Assembly: GCA_016744135.1 (NCBI GenBank)
Contig: JADGEX010000002.1
Coordinates: forward strand, 930,001-994,000
DNA: 64,000 bases
Source: Pseudodesulfovibrio sp.
GTDB lineage: Bacteria > Desulfobacterota > Desulfovibrionia > Desulfovibrionales > Desulfovibrionaceae
Direction of reading: 5' to 3'
Part shown: in pieces, positions 44,499 to 52,446 of the stretch
How positions within the stretch are numbered: the stretch's first letter is position 1
Layout of the letters: the number at the start of each line of letters is the position of its first letter
Program-made: the position numbers and the translations under genes
The notes under the pieces: generated by a model
Databases searched by the model: none
What the model saw: the letters and a program-made list of their open reading frames with translations, nothing else
Told to the model about the DNA's origin: nothing

Positions 44499-46418
44499 TT
44501 TACATAATGGGCCAATCGCTTTGAAGAATTTTATGGGGTTTGGGCTGTCTGTGTGTGTTTTCTCATGTTGCCAACACTCTTCAAACATCTGCATGAGTAA
44601 CGCGTCATTAGAGCCGAAACAGAATTTTGCGATGTCCGGCTTGTTCGTGAGAATGTCAAGTCTTTGCTTTGCCATCTGGTTCCCCGTTAGATTGTATTCG
44701 ATCAAAGCGACAAGGGGCACTAATCCCCTATATGATGAGCAAAAGTCCTCAGGGGAATTTGTGGTGAATAACTGGTCATAGTCTATCATCCCCTCTAGGG
44801 ACTTTAAGGAGGTATGTGCCTCCATAATTCCTTTCGAAAAGACGTTCATCACTGCCTCACGGCTATGATCCGGGAATTTTGGTCCCCAATTGTCATCCCA
44901 GTGTTGAAGCATGAATTTCTTGCTGTACTGAGTATACATCGTGGTCGGTTCATCTAATGGTGTGCGGATCGTCCGTAATGCCTGGACGGCTATAATCCCG
45001 AAATGCTCTTCAGCTTCAGACTCCTTGACGTATTTCCAGAGCAGTTTGTGCATTGCTGCATACTTCTTGGGGCCGAGGTGGTCCCAAAGGGCATTCGTGA
45101 GAGGCGAATAGGTCAAGGTTTTCAAGTTGCGGCTTGCGTGATGCTTGTCTTTTTTTAAATCATGAACAAAGGCTTCCATTAGGGCGTTGTGCTCTTCAGG
45201 AGAGACTTCTTTTATGAGGAGTGTCAACTTTTGGAGAAAGGCGATTTTTTCATCTGGATCAGGCGAATCCTTCAAAAAGTATGGATTTGGGAATGCGTTG
45301 CGATCTTCAGTTGATCTGAAGCTTTCTAAAATCTTCGGCAGACTAAATGCGGATTCATGTTGTTGGATTTCGCTCAGTTTTATGTTTTGGACGAGGTGGA
45401 AGAACATCCAGTCGCGGGCGATGGTCGATTCGCAGTCAGGGAGTTCGTCCGTTGAGTACAAAGCAGTCTCGCACAAGTAGTCATTGGGACATTGAGCTTT
45501 GTCATGGCAATGGTCCACACACGGTAAAGTTGGTTTTCTTGTTGGCCAGAATTCGAGAGCCTTGAATGCGCTGTTCACGAATTCCCTACGTAGTTCTTTG
45601 TTTAGGTCGTAGCCAAAGTGGTCTTCCGTGAACATCCATTCAATGGCCGAAGTGGTCATAGCTGAAGTGTACGGGGAAGAATCTAAGGAGTGGGAGTTTA
45701 GCTTTTGGGAGCGGCGTTTCTCCTCAAGCTGCTCAAGTAGTATTTTGGCTTTGATTGCCCAGGCGATTCCATTATCAGGGTCCAGTTCGAGACATTCTTC
45801 GATTTGGTCGAGGCTGTCTTCCAGTTGCCCCATTTCATAAAGGAGTTCTGCCATCTTTCTGTAGAGGACATGGTCGTTTGGCGACTTAGCTATGTCGTAG
45901 CGCAGATTACTGAGTCCGATCACACAGGCGTGGGTGGTCGGGTCAAAATCATATATGCCTTCGACAGACTTAACGTTTGCCATCAATTCGGCCAAGGATT
46001 GTTTAGTTATGTCGATGCCGTCTATGCTTTTCACGGCGGCAAAGAATTTATCCAAGTTTGCCAGTGCACTGGTGATTTCTTCGCGGTTGTTGATGAGCTT
46101 TTTTCGTTCTTTGGACGCGTCTTTTTCGATGTGTTTTTTATAGTCTCCGCTTTCCAAGTCCTTGAATGGTCGGAACTCTTTGTCCCCTTCATCCTTCTTG
46201 TTTTTGAGAAAGATACTTTTGAATGCATATATAATGCATAGATTCTCGATTAGGATTTCGGCATCCTTTTTCACCTTAAGCCCCGGCTTCGTTGCAAGCC
46301 TATATTTGCTGAGTGGTGCTTTTCCTAAAACATTATGCAGCCATGACTTTAGTTTTCCAGTGTAGCGGTAACCAATACGTTGAACCATTTCTGACAAATA
46401 TATTCCTTGTTCATTCAT
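44496..46418 (-). CDS. Unrecognised 640-residue TPR protein encoded directly after the viperin
   Basis: I do not recognise this family. Residues 1-45 (LSEMVQRIGYRYTGKLKSWL) are basic and helix-turn-helix-like. Residues 60-145 are charged and probably coiled. A tetratricopeptide-type pair of helices lies at about 184-233 (LYRKMAELLYEMGQLEDSLD, LELDPDNGIAWAIKAKILLE). A possible zinc site is C300-x3-C304-x5-C310-x5-C316 with histidines. The remaining 300 residues are helical. The start codon follows the viperin stop by 2 bp, so the two are translationally coupled. A role as sensor or partner of the viperin is inference. Confidence 0.75.
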   Translation of the reverse strand: MNEQGIYLSEMVQRIGYRYTGKLKSWLHNVLGKAPLSKYRLATKPGLKVKKDAEILIENLCIIYAFKSIFLKNKKDEGDKEFRPFKDLESGDYKKHIEKDASKERKKLINNREEITSALANLDKFFAAVKSIDGIDITKQSLAELMANVKSVEGIYDFDPTTHACVIGLSNLRYDIAKSPNDHVLYRKMAELLYEMGQLEDSLDQIEECLELDPDNGIAWAIKAKILLEQLEEKRRSQKLNSHSLDSSPYTSAMTTSAIEWMFTEDHFGYDLNKELRREFVNSAFKALEFWPTRKPTLPCVDHCHDKAQCPNDYLCETALYSTDELPDCESTIARDWMFFHLVQNIKLSEIQQHESAFSLPKILESFRSTEDRNAFPNPYFLKDSPDPDEKIAFLQKLTLLIKEVSPEEHNALMEAFVHDLKKDKHHASRNLKTLTYSPLTNALWDHLGPKKYAAMHKLLWKYVKESEAEEHFGIIAVQALRTIRTPLDEPTTMYTQYSKKFMLQHWDDNWGPKFPDHSREAVMNVFSKGIMEAHTSLKSLEGMIDYDQLFTTNSPEDFCSSYRGLVPLVALIEYNLTGNQMAKQRLDILTNKPDIAKFCFGSNDALLMQMFEECWQHEKTHTDSPNPIKFFKAIGPLCK

Positions 46419-46420
46419 GC

Positions 46421-47278
46421 TTATGCCTCGTAGCGGTTTATGTACTTTTCAGGTGTGAAATCAATTTCGCTCAATGCGGACTCAATTCCAACTTTATGGA
46501 TGGGCCTGCTGTATGCGTATGTGTCGCCGTTGCCGTTCTGGAAGAAACGGCCTTCCGGGTCGATCATCAGATAGCTGCTTGTCATGTCGTCGTTGTCCTC
46601 AATGATCGTGGGAGCTTGACTCGTAGAGTTGTTTTTCAAGAATTCTTTGAACATCAAATCTGTGACGCCTTTTTTGCCCTTAAAAGGCATCTGCTTGAAA
46701 ATCTTGATTCTGTCCGGAGCGTATTGAGTCAGTTTACCAAGAATCCGTTCGAAGCAGTTGTACAGATTGACAACTACATTGAATTTTATCTTGATTTTCG
46801 GATTTCGTTCACGCGCCATCTTGACTATGCGTCCAATCTCTGTCTCGCAAAGTGTTCGTCCTCGGGACGAACATCGGCCAATTCGGCGCATTGTCACATC
46901 TGAGAACGAATCAATTGATAATCCAAGAGTTTCAAGATGATCAACCACTTCTATGTTTTTCATCAGCAAAGAACCGTTGGTAACCATTGAGACTGCAAAT
47001 CCGTAGTCTTTAGTGGCTTTGTTGATGATGGTTGCGAGTTTGTCGACGCCTAGTAATAGAGGTTCTCCACCGACAAAATTAATTCTGTTCGGGGAGTGGT
47101 TTCCGCAGATGATTTTTCTGAGATTTGGTGCCGTATGAGTCTTGGAAAGTTCACTCATTAGGCTGTCAGTTTTTCTTGTGTCTCCACATATCTCCCCGAT
47201 GTGCTCCCATTTGGCGAAGCAGTAGTGGCAAGAGTAATTGCACCGTTCGGTTATGTGCCAGTTAAACACTACTGGCAT
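46421..47278 (-). CDS. pVip: Prokaryotic viperin (radical SAM 3'-deoxy-3',4'-didehydronucleotide synthase)
   Basis: The 285-residue radical SAM enzyme binds its cluster through C13NYSCHYC (CX3CX2C) and SAM through GGEP (70-73). Viperin-type motifs are NWHITERCNYSCHYCF, INFVGGEPLLL, VTNGSLL, LGLSIDSFSDV, KIKFNVVVN, RIKIFKQMPF and a C-terminal SSYLMIDPEGRFFQNGNGD...VGIESAL segment aligning with the human viperin tail. Viperins convert a nucleoside triphosphate to a chain-terminating ddh-nucleotide that blocks viral polymerases. ATG 47278 is preferred over the longer frame because AGGAGGT lies 6 bases before it. It overlaps the upstream small gene by 17 bp. The substrate base is not predictable. 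Confidence 0.9.
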   Translation of the reverse strand: MPVVFNWHITERCNYSCHYCFAKWEHIGEICGDTRKTDSLMSELSKTHTAPNLRKIICGNHSPNRINFVGGEPLLLGVDKLATIINKATKDYGFAVSMVTNGSLLMKNIEVVDHLETLGLSIDSFSDVTMRRIGRCSSRGRTLCETEIGRIVKMARERNPKIKIKFNVVVNLYNCFERILGKLTQYAPDRIKIFKQMPFKGKKGVTDLMFKEFLKNNSTSQAPTIIEDNDDMTSSYLMIDPEGRFFQNGNGDTYAYSRPIHKVGIESALSEIDFTPEKYINRYEA

Positions 47279-47522
47279 GGCGGCACCTCCTGTTGCGGAA
47301 AGAATTAATTTTCCGCACGTAGTTGTCATGGTTGCAGACAACGGTCTGTCTGCCGTGCAGCCACAACAATCTGTACTCCTGGCTCAGTCGAAACGAGTAA
47401 CACCCCTTAAGCCGTTTGAGCTTTTTCCAGCCTGCTCCCTGATGTGGTGAAGAGTCAGAGATGAGTTGCTTTGCCTTTTCCCGTATATAGCCCGGAATTG
47501 GGCCGATCAATATCGTGCTCAT
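47262..47522 (-). CDS. Small RelE/ParE-superfamily-like protein at the head of the viperin operon
   Basis: The 86-residue basic protein ends in a segment like the core of RelE/ParE toxins: WKKLKRLKGCYSFRLSQEYRLLWL, then VVCNHDNYVRKI. Start ATG 47522 has AGGAGGT four bases upstream. No antitoxin gene is present on either side; the viperin occupies the place of a downstream antitoxin. It could be a toxin, an RNA-binding partner or a regulator. The fold assignment rests on short motifs, so it is moderate only. Confidence 0.65.
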   Translation of the reverse strand: MSTILIGPIPGYIREKAKQLISDSSPHQGAGWKKLKRLKGCYSFRLSQEYRLLWLHGRQTVVCNHDNYVRKINSFRNRRCRHASSV

Positions 47523-47551
47523 GAGCACCTCCTTGAGTACTCATCAAAGCA

Positions 47552-47564
47552 GCGTCAAATTGAC
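47552..47564 (-). promoter_or_regulatory. Palindrome upstream of the viperin operon (operator candidate)
   Basis: CGTCAAATTGACG is a near-perfect 13-bp palindrome 30 bp before the first start codon, followed by a second short palindrome GAGTACTC at 47534-47541. This fits an operator for an autoregulated small protein, but no regulator is known. Confidence 0.4.
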
Positions 47565-47655
47565 GACCAAGTCTTTTGTGAAGTTTTTTTGAGAAAGCTG
47601 AATTTAGGAGAAATTGAGAGTTCTGCTATTGCTGAAAGAATGATTACTCTGAAAA

Positions 47656-47679
47656 GTGTTAGCAATAGGTTAGCAAAAA
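47656..47679. repeat. 24-bp direct repeat, right copy (island B)
   Basis: Identical to 36696-36719. It lies just inside the right end of the island, 7 bases from the tRNA terminator hairpin. Confidence 0.75.
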
Positions 47680-47686
47680 CAAAAAA

Positions 47687-47713
47687 GGACTTACAGCTAT
47701 TTGCCGTAAGTCC
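47687..47713 (-). terminator. tRNA-Pro terminator
   Basis: GGACTTAC / GTAAGTCC hairpin followed on the minus strand by TTTTTTGTTTTT. It lies immediately after the tRNA 3' end and was supplied by the island on integration. Confidence 0.85.
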
Positions 47714-47773
47714 TTGATTTATCTGGTCGGGATGAGAGGATTTGAACCTCCGATCTCTGCGTCCCGAACGCAG
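47712..47773. repeat. Attachment site attR of island B, within tRNA-Pro
   Basis: Perfect 62-bp repeat of 36500-36561. The right copy lies in the intact tRNA gene, so integration preserved tRNA function. Confidence 0.92.
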
Positions 47774-47800
47774 CGCTCTACCAGACTGAGCCACATCCCG
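47724..47800 (-). tRNA. tRNA-Pro (anticodon CGG), CCA encoded
   Basis: The 77-base cloverleaf has acceptor CGGGATG / CATCCCG, D arm GCTC...GAGC, anticodon stem CTGCG / CGCAG with loop TTCGGGA, T arm GGAGG TTCAAAT CCTCT, discriminator A and genomic CCA. It is the insertion target of islands A and B. Confidence 0.96.
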
Positions 47801-48004
47801 CTGTCGAGAGAGGGATTTAGCCCGTCGCTGATAAAAAGGCAAGATAAAATTTACATGTTTTTTCAAGGTTGTGGACAAAGACTATAAAGCTGCCTAAGAT
47901 TGGAGATTGAATGACAAAATAATTCCCGTGCGTCGGGAGTTGGCGGGTGACAGGAATTACTGTCGAATGGATGTCGGCAGGGTAGACGCTAAGGAGTGGT
48001 ATAC

Positions 48005-49048
48005 GTGATCAAAGTTCTCGTCGTGGATGATTCTGCCTTCATGAGAAAGGCCATCAGCACGATGCTCGACAAGGACCCGGGTATCACCGTGGTCGGTGTG
48101 GCGCGTAATGGACAGGAAGGCTTGGACATGGTGCGCGAGCTGAATCCCGATGTGGTCACCATGGACATCGAAATGCCGAAGATGGACGGTCTGACCGCCC
48201 TTCGTCACATCATGATGGAATCGCCCCGCCCCGTGCTTATGGTCAGTTCGCTGACGACCGAGGGAGCCGAGGCTACCCTGAAGGCCATGGAGCTCGGTGC
48301 GGTTGATTTTATTCCCAAACAACTTTCCAAGGTTTCTCTGGATATCATTAAGATTGAAAAAGATCTTATTGAGCGGGTTAAGACTGTGGCCATGCGCAAA
48401 ATGCGTCACGTGGCTCGTCCGTCCGCCCGGAAAAAGCCGGCGACCAAGGTCAGGCCTCGTGCTCACGGGCGTCCTGTCCGTGATGTCGTGGCTATTGGTG
48501 TTTCCACTGGTGGGCCGCCAGTCGTGCAGAAAATTTTATCTTCGCTTCCGGCTGATTTCCCGGCGGGTATCGTTATTGCTCAGCATATGCCTGCGGCTTT
48601 TACCGGTCCCTTTGCCGAGCGTCTGAACGGTGTCAGTGAAATTACTGTCAAGGAAGCTGAAACCGGTGATGTTTTCCGGCCGGGATATGCGTATGTGGCT
48701 CCTGGCGGTCGGCACATCGTATTGGATCAGAAGGTCAGCCGTATTGATGTGGTTGTTACTGATCAGCCCAGCGATGCATTGTATAAGCCTTCGGCTAATG
48801 TTCTCATCAGTTCTGTGGCTCAGGCTGTCGGCAAGCGTGGACTTGGCGTTATCCTGACGGGTATGGGGAATGACGGACGCGAAGGGATACGAGATCTCAA
48901 AGGTCGGGGGGGGCGTGCTTTGGCACAGAGTGATTCCACCTGTGTTGTTTATGGCATGCCTAAATCCATTGTAGATGAAAATTTGGCGGATGAGGTCGTT
49001 GATCTGGACGATATGGCCGAGTCCATCATGGCGAATTTGTATAAATAG
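48005..49048 (+). CDS. cheB: Chemotaxis protein-glutamate methylesterase CheB
   Basis: The 347-residue protein has an N-terminal receiver (VLVVDDSAFMRKAI, phosphoacceptor in VTMDIEMPKMDGL, K in FIPKQLSK). The C-terminal methylesterase domain has the catalytic Ser in IGVSTGGPP, His in IAQHMPAAFT and Asp in MGNDGREG. It demethylates or deamidates chemoreceptors. Start GTG 48005 follows AAGGAG by 8 bases; an upstream GTG at 47996 overlaps that site. It is first in the chemotaxis operon; no chemoreceptor or cheW gene lies nearby. Confidence 0.94.
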   Translation: MIKVLVVDDSAFMRKAISTMLDKDPGITVVGVARNGQEGLDMVRELNPDVVTMDIEMPKMDGLTALRHIMMESPRPVLMVSSLTTEGAEATLKAMELGAVDFIPKQLSKVSLDIIKIEKDLIERVKTVAMRKMRHVARPSARKKPATKVRPRAHGRPVRDVVAIGVSTGGPPVVQKILSSLPADFPAGIVIAQHMPAAFTGPFAERLNGVSEITVKEAETGDVFRPGYAYVAPGGRHIVLDQKVSRIDVVVTDQPSDALYKPSANVLISSVAQAVGKRGLGVILTGMGNDGREGIRDLKGRGGRALAQSDSTCVVYGMPKSIVDENLADEVVDLDDMAESIMANLYK

Positions 49049-49092
49049 GTTTTGTTGAGTGAGTCTCAAAATCTGTATGGGGGACTGGTATC

Positions 49093-51030
49093 ATGGTGGA
49101 GTGCTCTGAATATCTTGTACTTTTGGGCAGTGACAACAAAGAGGTTGTCCGAGAAAGTGCTTTTAAGGCAGGCGAAAAAAATTGTGTCGAAGCTGTGCCC
49201 AAGCTGGCTGAACTGCTTCAGACAAATCATCTGGGTATTCAGGAGGCCGTGGATAGCTCCTTGCGAAAAATCGGTGGTAAGGAAGTCGTACAGGCGGTGA
49301 TTCCGCTTCTGCGTTCTGATGACGCTCCGGTTCGTAATTTGGCCATGGACATCCTGCGTGAAGTTGGCAATCAGGATATTTCGTCCTTGATTGCATTGGT
49401 TCTGGATGAGGATGCGGATATCAGGATTTTCGTTTCGGACATTCTTGGCTCTACCAAAAGCCTTTTGGCTGTTGATCCCCTTTGCAATGCTTTACTGAAA
49501 GACCCTGAGGTCAATGTTCGGTATCAGGCCGCAGTGAGTCTCGGCGAGCTCGGTATGACTGAAGCTATTCCCAGTCTCAACCAGGCCATCGGCGACGAGG
49601 AATGGGTGCAGTATTCCGTGATTGAAGCCTTGACGAAAATCGGCCATGCCAGCTCGGTAGACGCTCTGGTTAAAGCGTTGGATTCTGCCTCTGATCTCGT
49701 TGCATCCATGATTATCGATGCGCTTGGTGAGCTTGGTAATGTCAAGGCGGTGACCATGCTGCTTAAACGTATGAATGATTCCCCCACCGCCTTGCGGAAC
49801 AAGATAGTTAAGGCCGTGGTGAAGATTCTTGGCGGAAAATCTCTGACTTTGTTGAGTGACGACGAAAGAGAGCGGTTTCGGCAGTATTTGCTTGTGGCTC
49901 TTCGAGATGAAGATGTGGAAATTCAGGATGCCGCGATTCAGGGATTGGCCTATGTGGGAGGCGAAGAAGCTTCCAAGGGAATTTTACAAATTGCCGGGGT
50001 GTTGGATCAGGATCTGGAACAGGATCGGTTGCAGGTCATCATCGCGTTTCTGGCCGAAATCGGTTTGACTGAGGCTCTCAAGGTTGGTTTGCTTGGAGAA
50101 GACCAAGGCGAGGCAAAAGTTGCGGTTCAGGTTTTGTCACAAATTGCACCAGATGAATGTGTGGAGCAAAATAGTATCTGTCGGGTCCTTATGGATGCAT
50201 TTTGGCAGGTAGGCTTGCCTTTGCAACGGCAGATCGTGAGTGTTGTTGCCAACAGAGGGCGGTCGCAGTCCAAGGACTTTTTTATCAAGGTTTTGAATGA
50301 GCATACAGATGGTACTGTTTTGAAGAGTGCCGTGTATTTGCTTGGCGAAAAACTTCAGCTGGTTGAAGTTATTGATAATATTTTCACTTTGTTGAACCAT
50401 CAATACGATGATGTGAAGGAAGCCGCTCTGGACGCGTGTATCGCCATTGGAACTCCTGATGTGCAGGAACGTTTCAGGGATATGTTTACTAGCGAAAATC
50501 CTGTCCATCGTCTTATGGCCGTATACGCCTTGGGGAAATTCAGTTCAGTGGATAATCTGGCGATTCTTCAACAGGCAGTGGAAGACGAGGAGTCGGATAT
50601 TCGGCGGGTGGCTGTTGAAGCTCTGGCCTCGTTTCCAGACAATAAGGACACATGGTTGCCGTTGGTGCTGCAAAGACTCAACGACGAGAGTAAGGATGTC
50701 CGTCTGACGGTTGTTGAAATTTTAGGTCAGCATTACGGTGAAGATACGATGCCGCACCTTGTCGATGCTTTGAACGATGAAGACGATTGGGTTAAGATTC
50801 GTGCCATGGATGCACTGGGCGAGCATTCCTCGCAGGAGGCCGCTCCTTTGATGGTTGACATGCTGGAGGATTCAAATCGGTTTGTGGTTATGAAGGCCAT
50901 AGAAGCCCTGGGTAATATCGGTGGCTCAAAGGCGTTTGCCGCTTTGTTGCAAGTGACCAATAGTGATGAGTACGAATTGGTGAGTGCTGCAGAGGAAGCC
51001 ATAGCCAGAATACAGGAAGCGCAGGAGTAG
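49093..51030 (+). CDS. HEAT-repeat protein in the chemotaxis operon
   Basis: The 645-residue protein consists almost wholly of HEAT/PBS-lyase-like repeats of about 31 residues (SVDALVKALDSASDLVASMIIDALGELGNVKAV; VRLTVVEILGQHYGEDTMPHLVDALND). It has no membrane segment or enzymatic motif. Such alpha-solenoids are protein-binding scaffolds. Its place between cheB and cheR suggests a cytoplasmic adaptor of this chemosensory system (inference). Confidence 0.88.
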   Translation: MVECSEYLVLLGSDNKEVVRESAFKAGEKNCVEAVPKLAELLQTNHLGIQEAVDSSLRKIGGKEVVQAVIPLLRSDDAPVRNLAMDILREVGNQDISSLIALVLDEDADIRIFVSDILGSTKSLLAVDPLCNALLKDPEVNVRYQAAVSLGELGMTEAIPSLNQAIGDEEWVQYSVIEALTKIGHASSVDALVKALDSASDLVASMIIDALGELGNVKAVTMLLKRMNDSPTALRNKIVKAVVKILGGKSLTLLSDDERERFRQYLLVALRDEDVEIQDAAIQGLAYVGGEEASKGILQIAGVLDQDLEQDRLQVIIAFLAEIGLTEALKVGLLGEDQGEAKVAVQVLSQIAPDECVEQNSICRVLMDAFWQVGLPLQRQIVSVVANRGRSQSKDFFIKVLNEHTDGTVLKSAVYLLGEKLQLVEVIDNIFTLLNHQYDDVKEAALDACIAIGTPDVQERFRDMFTSENPVHRLMAVYALGKFSSVDNLAILQQAVEDEESDIRRVAVEALASFPDNKDTWLPLVLQRLNDESKDVRLTVVEILGQHYGEDTMPHLVDALNDEDDWVKIRAMDALGEHSSQEAAPLMVDMLEDSNRFVVMKAIEALGNIGGSKAFAALLQVTNSDEYELVSAAEEAIARIQEAQE

Positions 51031-51039
51031 GGGAACTTC

Positions 51040-51915
51040 ATGTCGTCGTTGTTTTCCAAAACGATTTCTCTTGGGAAGGATCTTTCGATCACGGACCAGG
51101 AATTCACGAATCTGCGTGACTACATTTATGCCGAATGCGGTATCTATGTGGCCGATAATCGGAAATATCTGATTGAAAATAGGCTGGGAAACAGGCTTAA
51201 AAAACTGAACCTCAAAAATTTTGATGAATATTATAATTTGCTCCGGTTTGATGCGTGCCGGTCGGCAGAAATTAAGAGGCTCTTTGAGGTTATTACGACC
51301 AATGAGACCAGTTTTTATCGTAATCCACCGCAAATCAAGGTGTTTCAGAAGGAAATTTTGAGTGATGTTATTGCCGGATGTCGTCGTAATGGGAAAAAAC
51401 TTCGTATCTGGTCGGCTGGATGTTCTACGGGTGAAGAGCCATATACTATTTCCATGATCGCTCATGAGATTCTCAGGAGTGAAGTTGGGGCGTGGGATAT
51501 TCGAATTACGGCAAATGATCTTTCGGAGCGAGTGTTGGAGTCCGCTCGTAGGGGCGTGTACAACGACTATACACTCAGGACCACTCCGCAGGAGATCGTA
51601 TCCAGATATTTTGATTCTGATGAAGGCCAGAATAAAATTAAATCTGAGGTAAAGCGGTTGGTCAGTTTTGGGCAAATTAATCTCAAGGATCGTATGCAAC
51701 TCAAGCGGGTTGAACGGTCTCAGATCGTTTTTTGTCGAAACGTGATTATTTATTTTGATGATGCAATGAAAAAGCATGTTATCAATGCCTTTTATGATAA
51801 TTTGCTTCCTGGCGGTTATTTGATTATCGGGCATTCTGAGTCGCTGCATAATATTTCGCGCTCATTCAAGCCTATTCATTATCCTGGAGCCATCATCTAC
51901 AAGAAGGAAGAGTAG
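51040..51915 (+). CDS. cheR: Chemotaxis protein methyltransferase CheR
   Basis: The 291-residue enzyme has a CheR N-terminal helical domain and a SAM-binding domain: VITTNETSFYRNP, LRIWSAGCSTGEEPYTISM, NDLSERVLESARRGVY, IVFCRNVIIYFDDAMKKHV, GYLIIGHSESL. It methylates receptor glutamates, opposing CheB. It starts 9 bp after the HEAT gene. Confidence 0.96.
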   Translation: MSSLFSKTISLGKDLSITDQEFTNLRDYIYAECGIYVADNRKYLIENRLGNRLKKLNLKNFDEYYNLLRFDACRSAEIKRLFEVITTNETSFYRNPPQIKVFQKEILSDVIAGCRRNGKKLRIWSAGCSTGEEPYTISMIAHEILRSEVGAWDIRITANDLSERVLESARRGVYNDYTLRTTPQEIVSRYFDSDEGQNKIKSEVKRLVSFGQINLKDRMQLKRVERSQIVFCRNVIIYFDDAMKKHVINAFYDNLLPGGYLIIGHSESLHNISRSFKPIHYPGAIIYKKEE

Positions 51916-51977
51916 AATGAATCAGTCTGTATATGGAATTGGTAATTGGGGAGTGCCCGTGATATTTAGGGGGAGTA

Positions 51978-52346
51978 ATGGCTAAACATATTCTGATAGT
52001 GGACGATTCTAAGACTGTACGGAATCTTGTGGCGTTTATCATGAAGAAAGAAGGCTTCAAGGTAACCACGGCGGAAGATGGGTTGGATGGCTTGGAAAAA
52101 CTGTATAGTTTGACCGAGGTCGATCTTATTGTCTCGGATGTCAACATGCCCCGGATGGACGGTTTGACTTTTATCAAGACAGTCAGGGAGCAGGCGGCGT
52201 ATCGGGATATTCCTATCGTCGTTCTTTCCACGGAAGGTCAGGACAGAGATGTTCAGACTGGCTTGACCGTGGGGGCAAATCTGTACATGGTCAAACCGGC
52301 GCAGCCTGAAAAACTTGTCAGAAACGTCAAGATGCTGCTGGGCTAG
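51978..52346 (+). CDS. cheY: CheY-type single-domain response regulator
   Basis: The 122-residue receiver has ILIVDDSKTVRNLV, phosphoacceptor Asp in LIVSDVNMPRMDGL, Ser/Thr switch in VLSTEGQ and K in MVKPAQPEKL. It has no output domain. Its position between cheR and cheA makes it the likely phospho-acceptor of CheA that signals to the flagellar motor or another output. AGGGGGAG precedes the ATG. Confidence 0.93.
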   Translation: MAKHILIVDDSKTVRNLVAFIMKKEGFKVTTAEDGLDGLEKLYSLTEVDLIVSDVNMPRMDGLTFIKTVREQAAYRDIPIVVLSTEGQDRDVQTGLTVGANLYMVKPAQPEKLVRNVKMLLG

Positions 52347-52446
52347 GACTTTTTGCAAATGGCGATGTGACGCAAACGCAACCAAGACGGTATGAACCTT
52401 TTCACCAGTACGAGTGATATGGGAATCTGCTGTTAGAGGTATTTCG

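Noticed and set aside
46421-47278. Reading the radical SAM protein as a generic SPASM maturase or an anaerobic sulfatase activator
   Set aside because: No SPASM cysteine cluster follows the barrel, and the C-terminal segment matches viperin rather than maturases.
47279-47341. Longer start for the viperin
   Set aside because: A strong AGGAGGT lies 6 bases before ATG 47278, and the extra 21 residues overlap the upstream gene and precede the conserved region.
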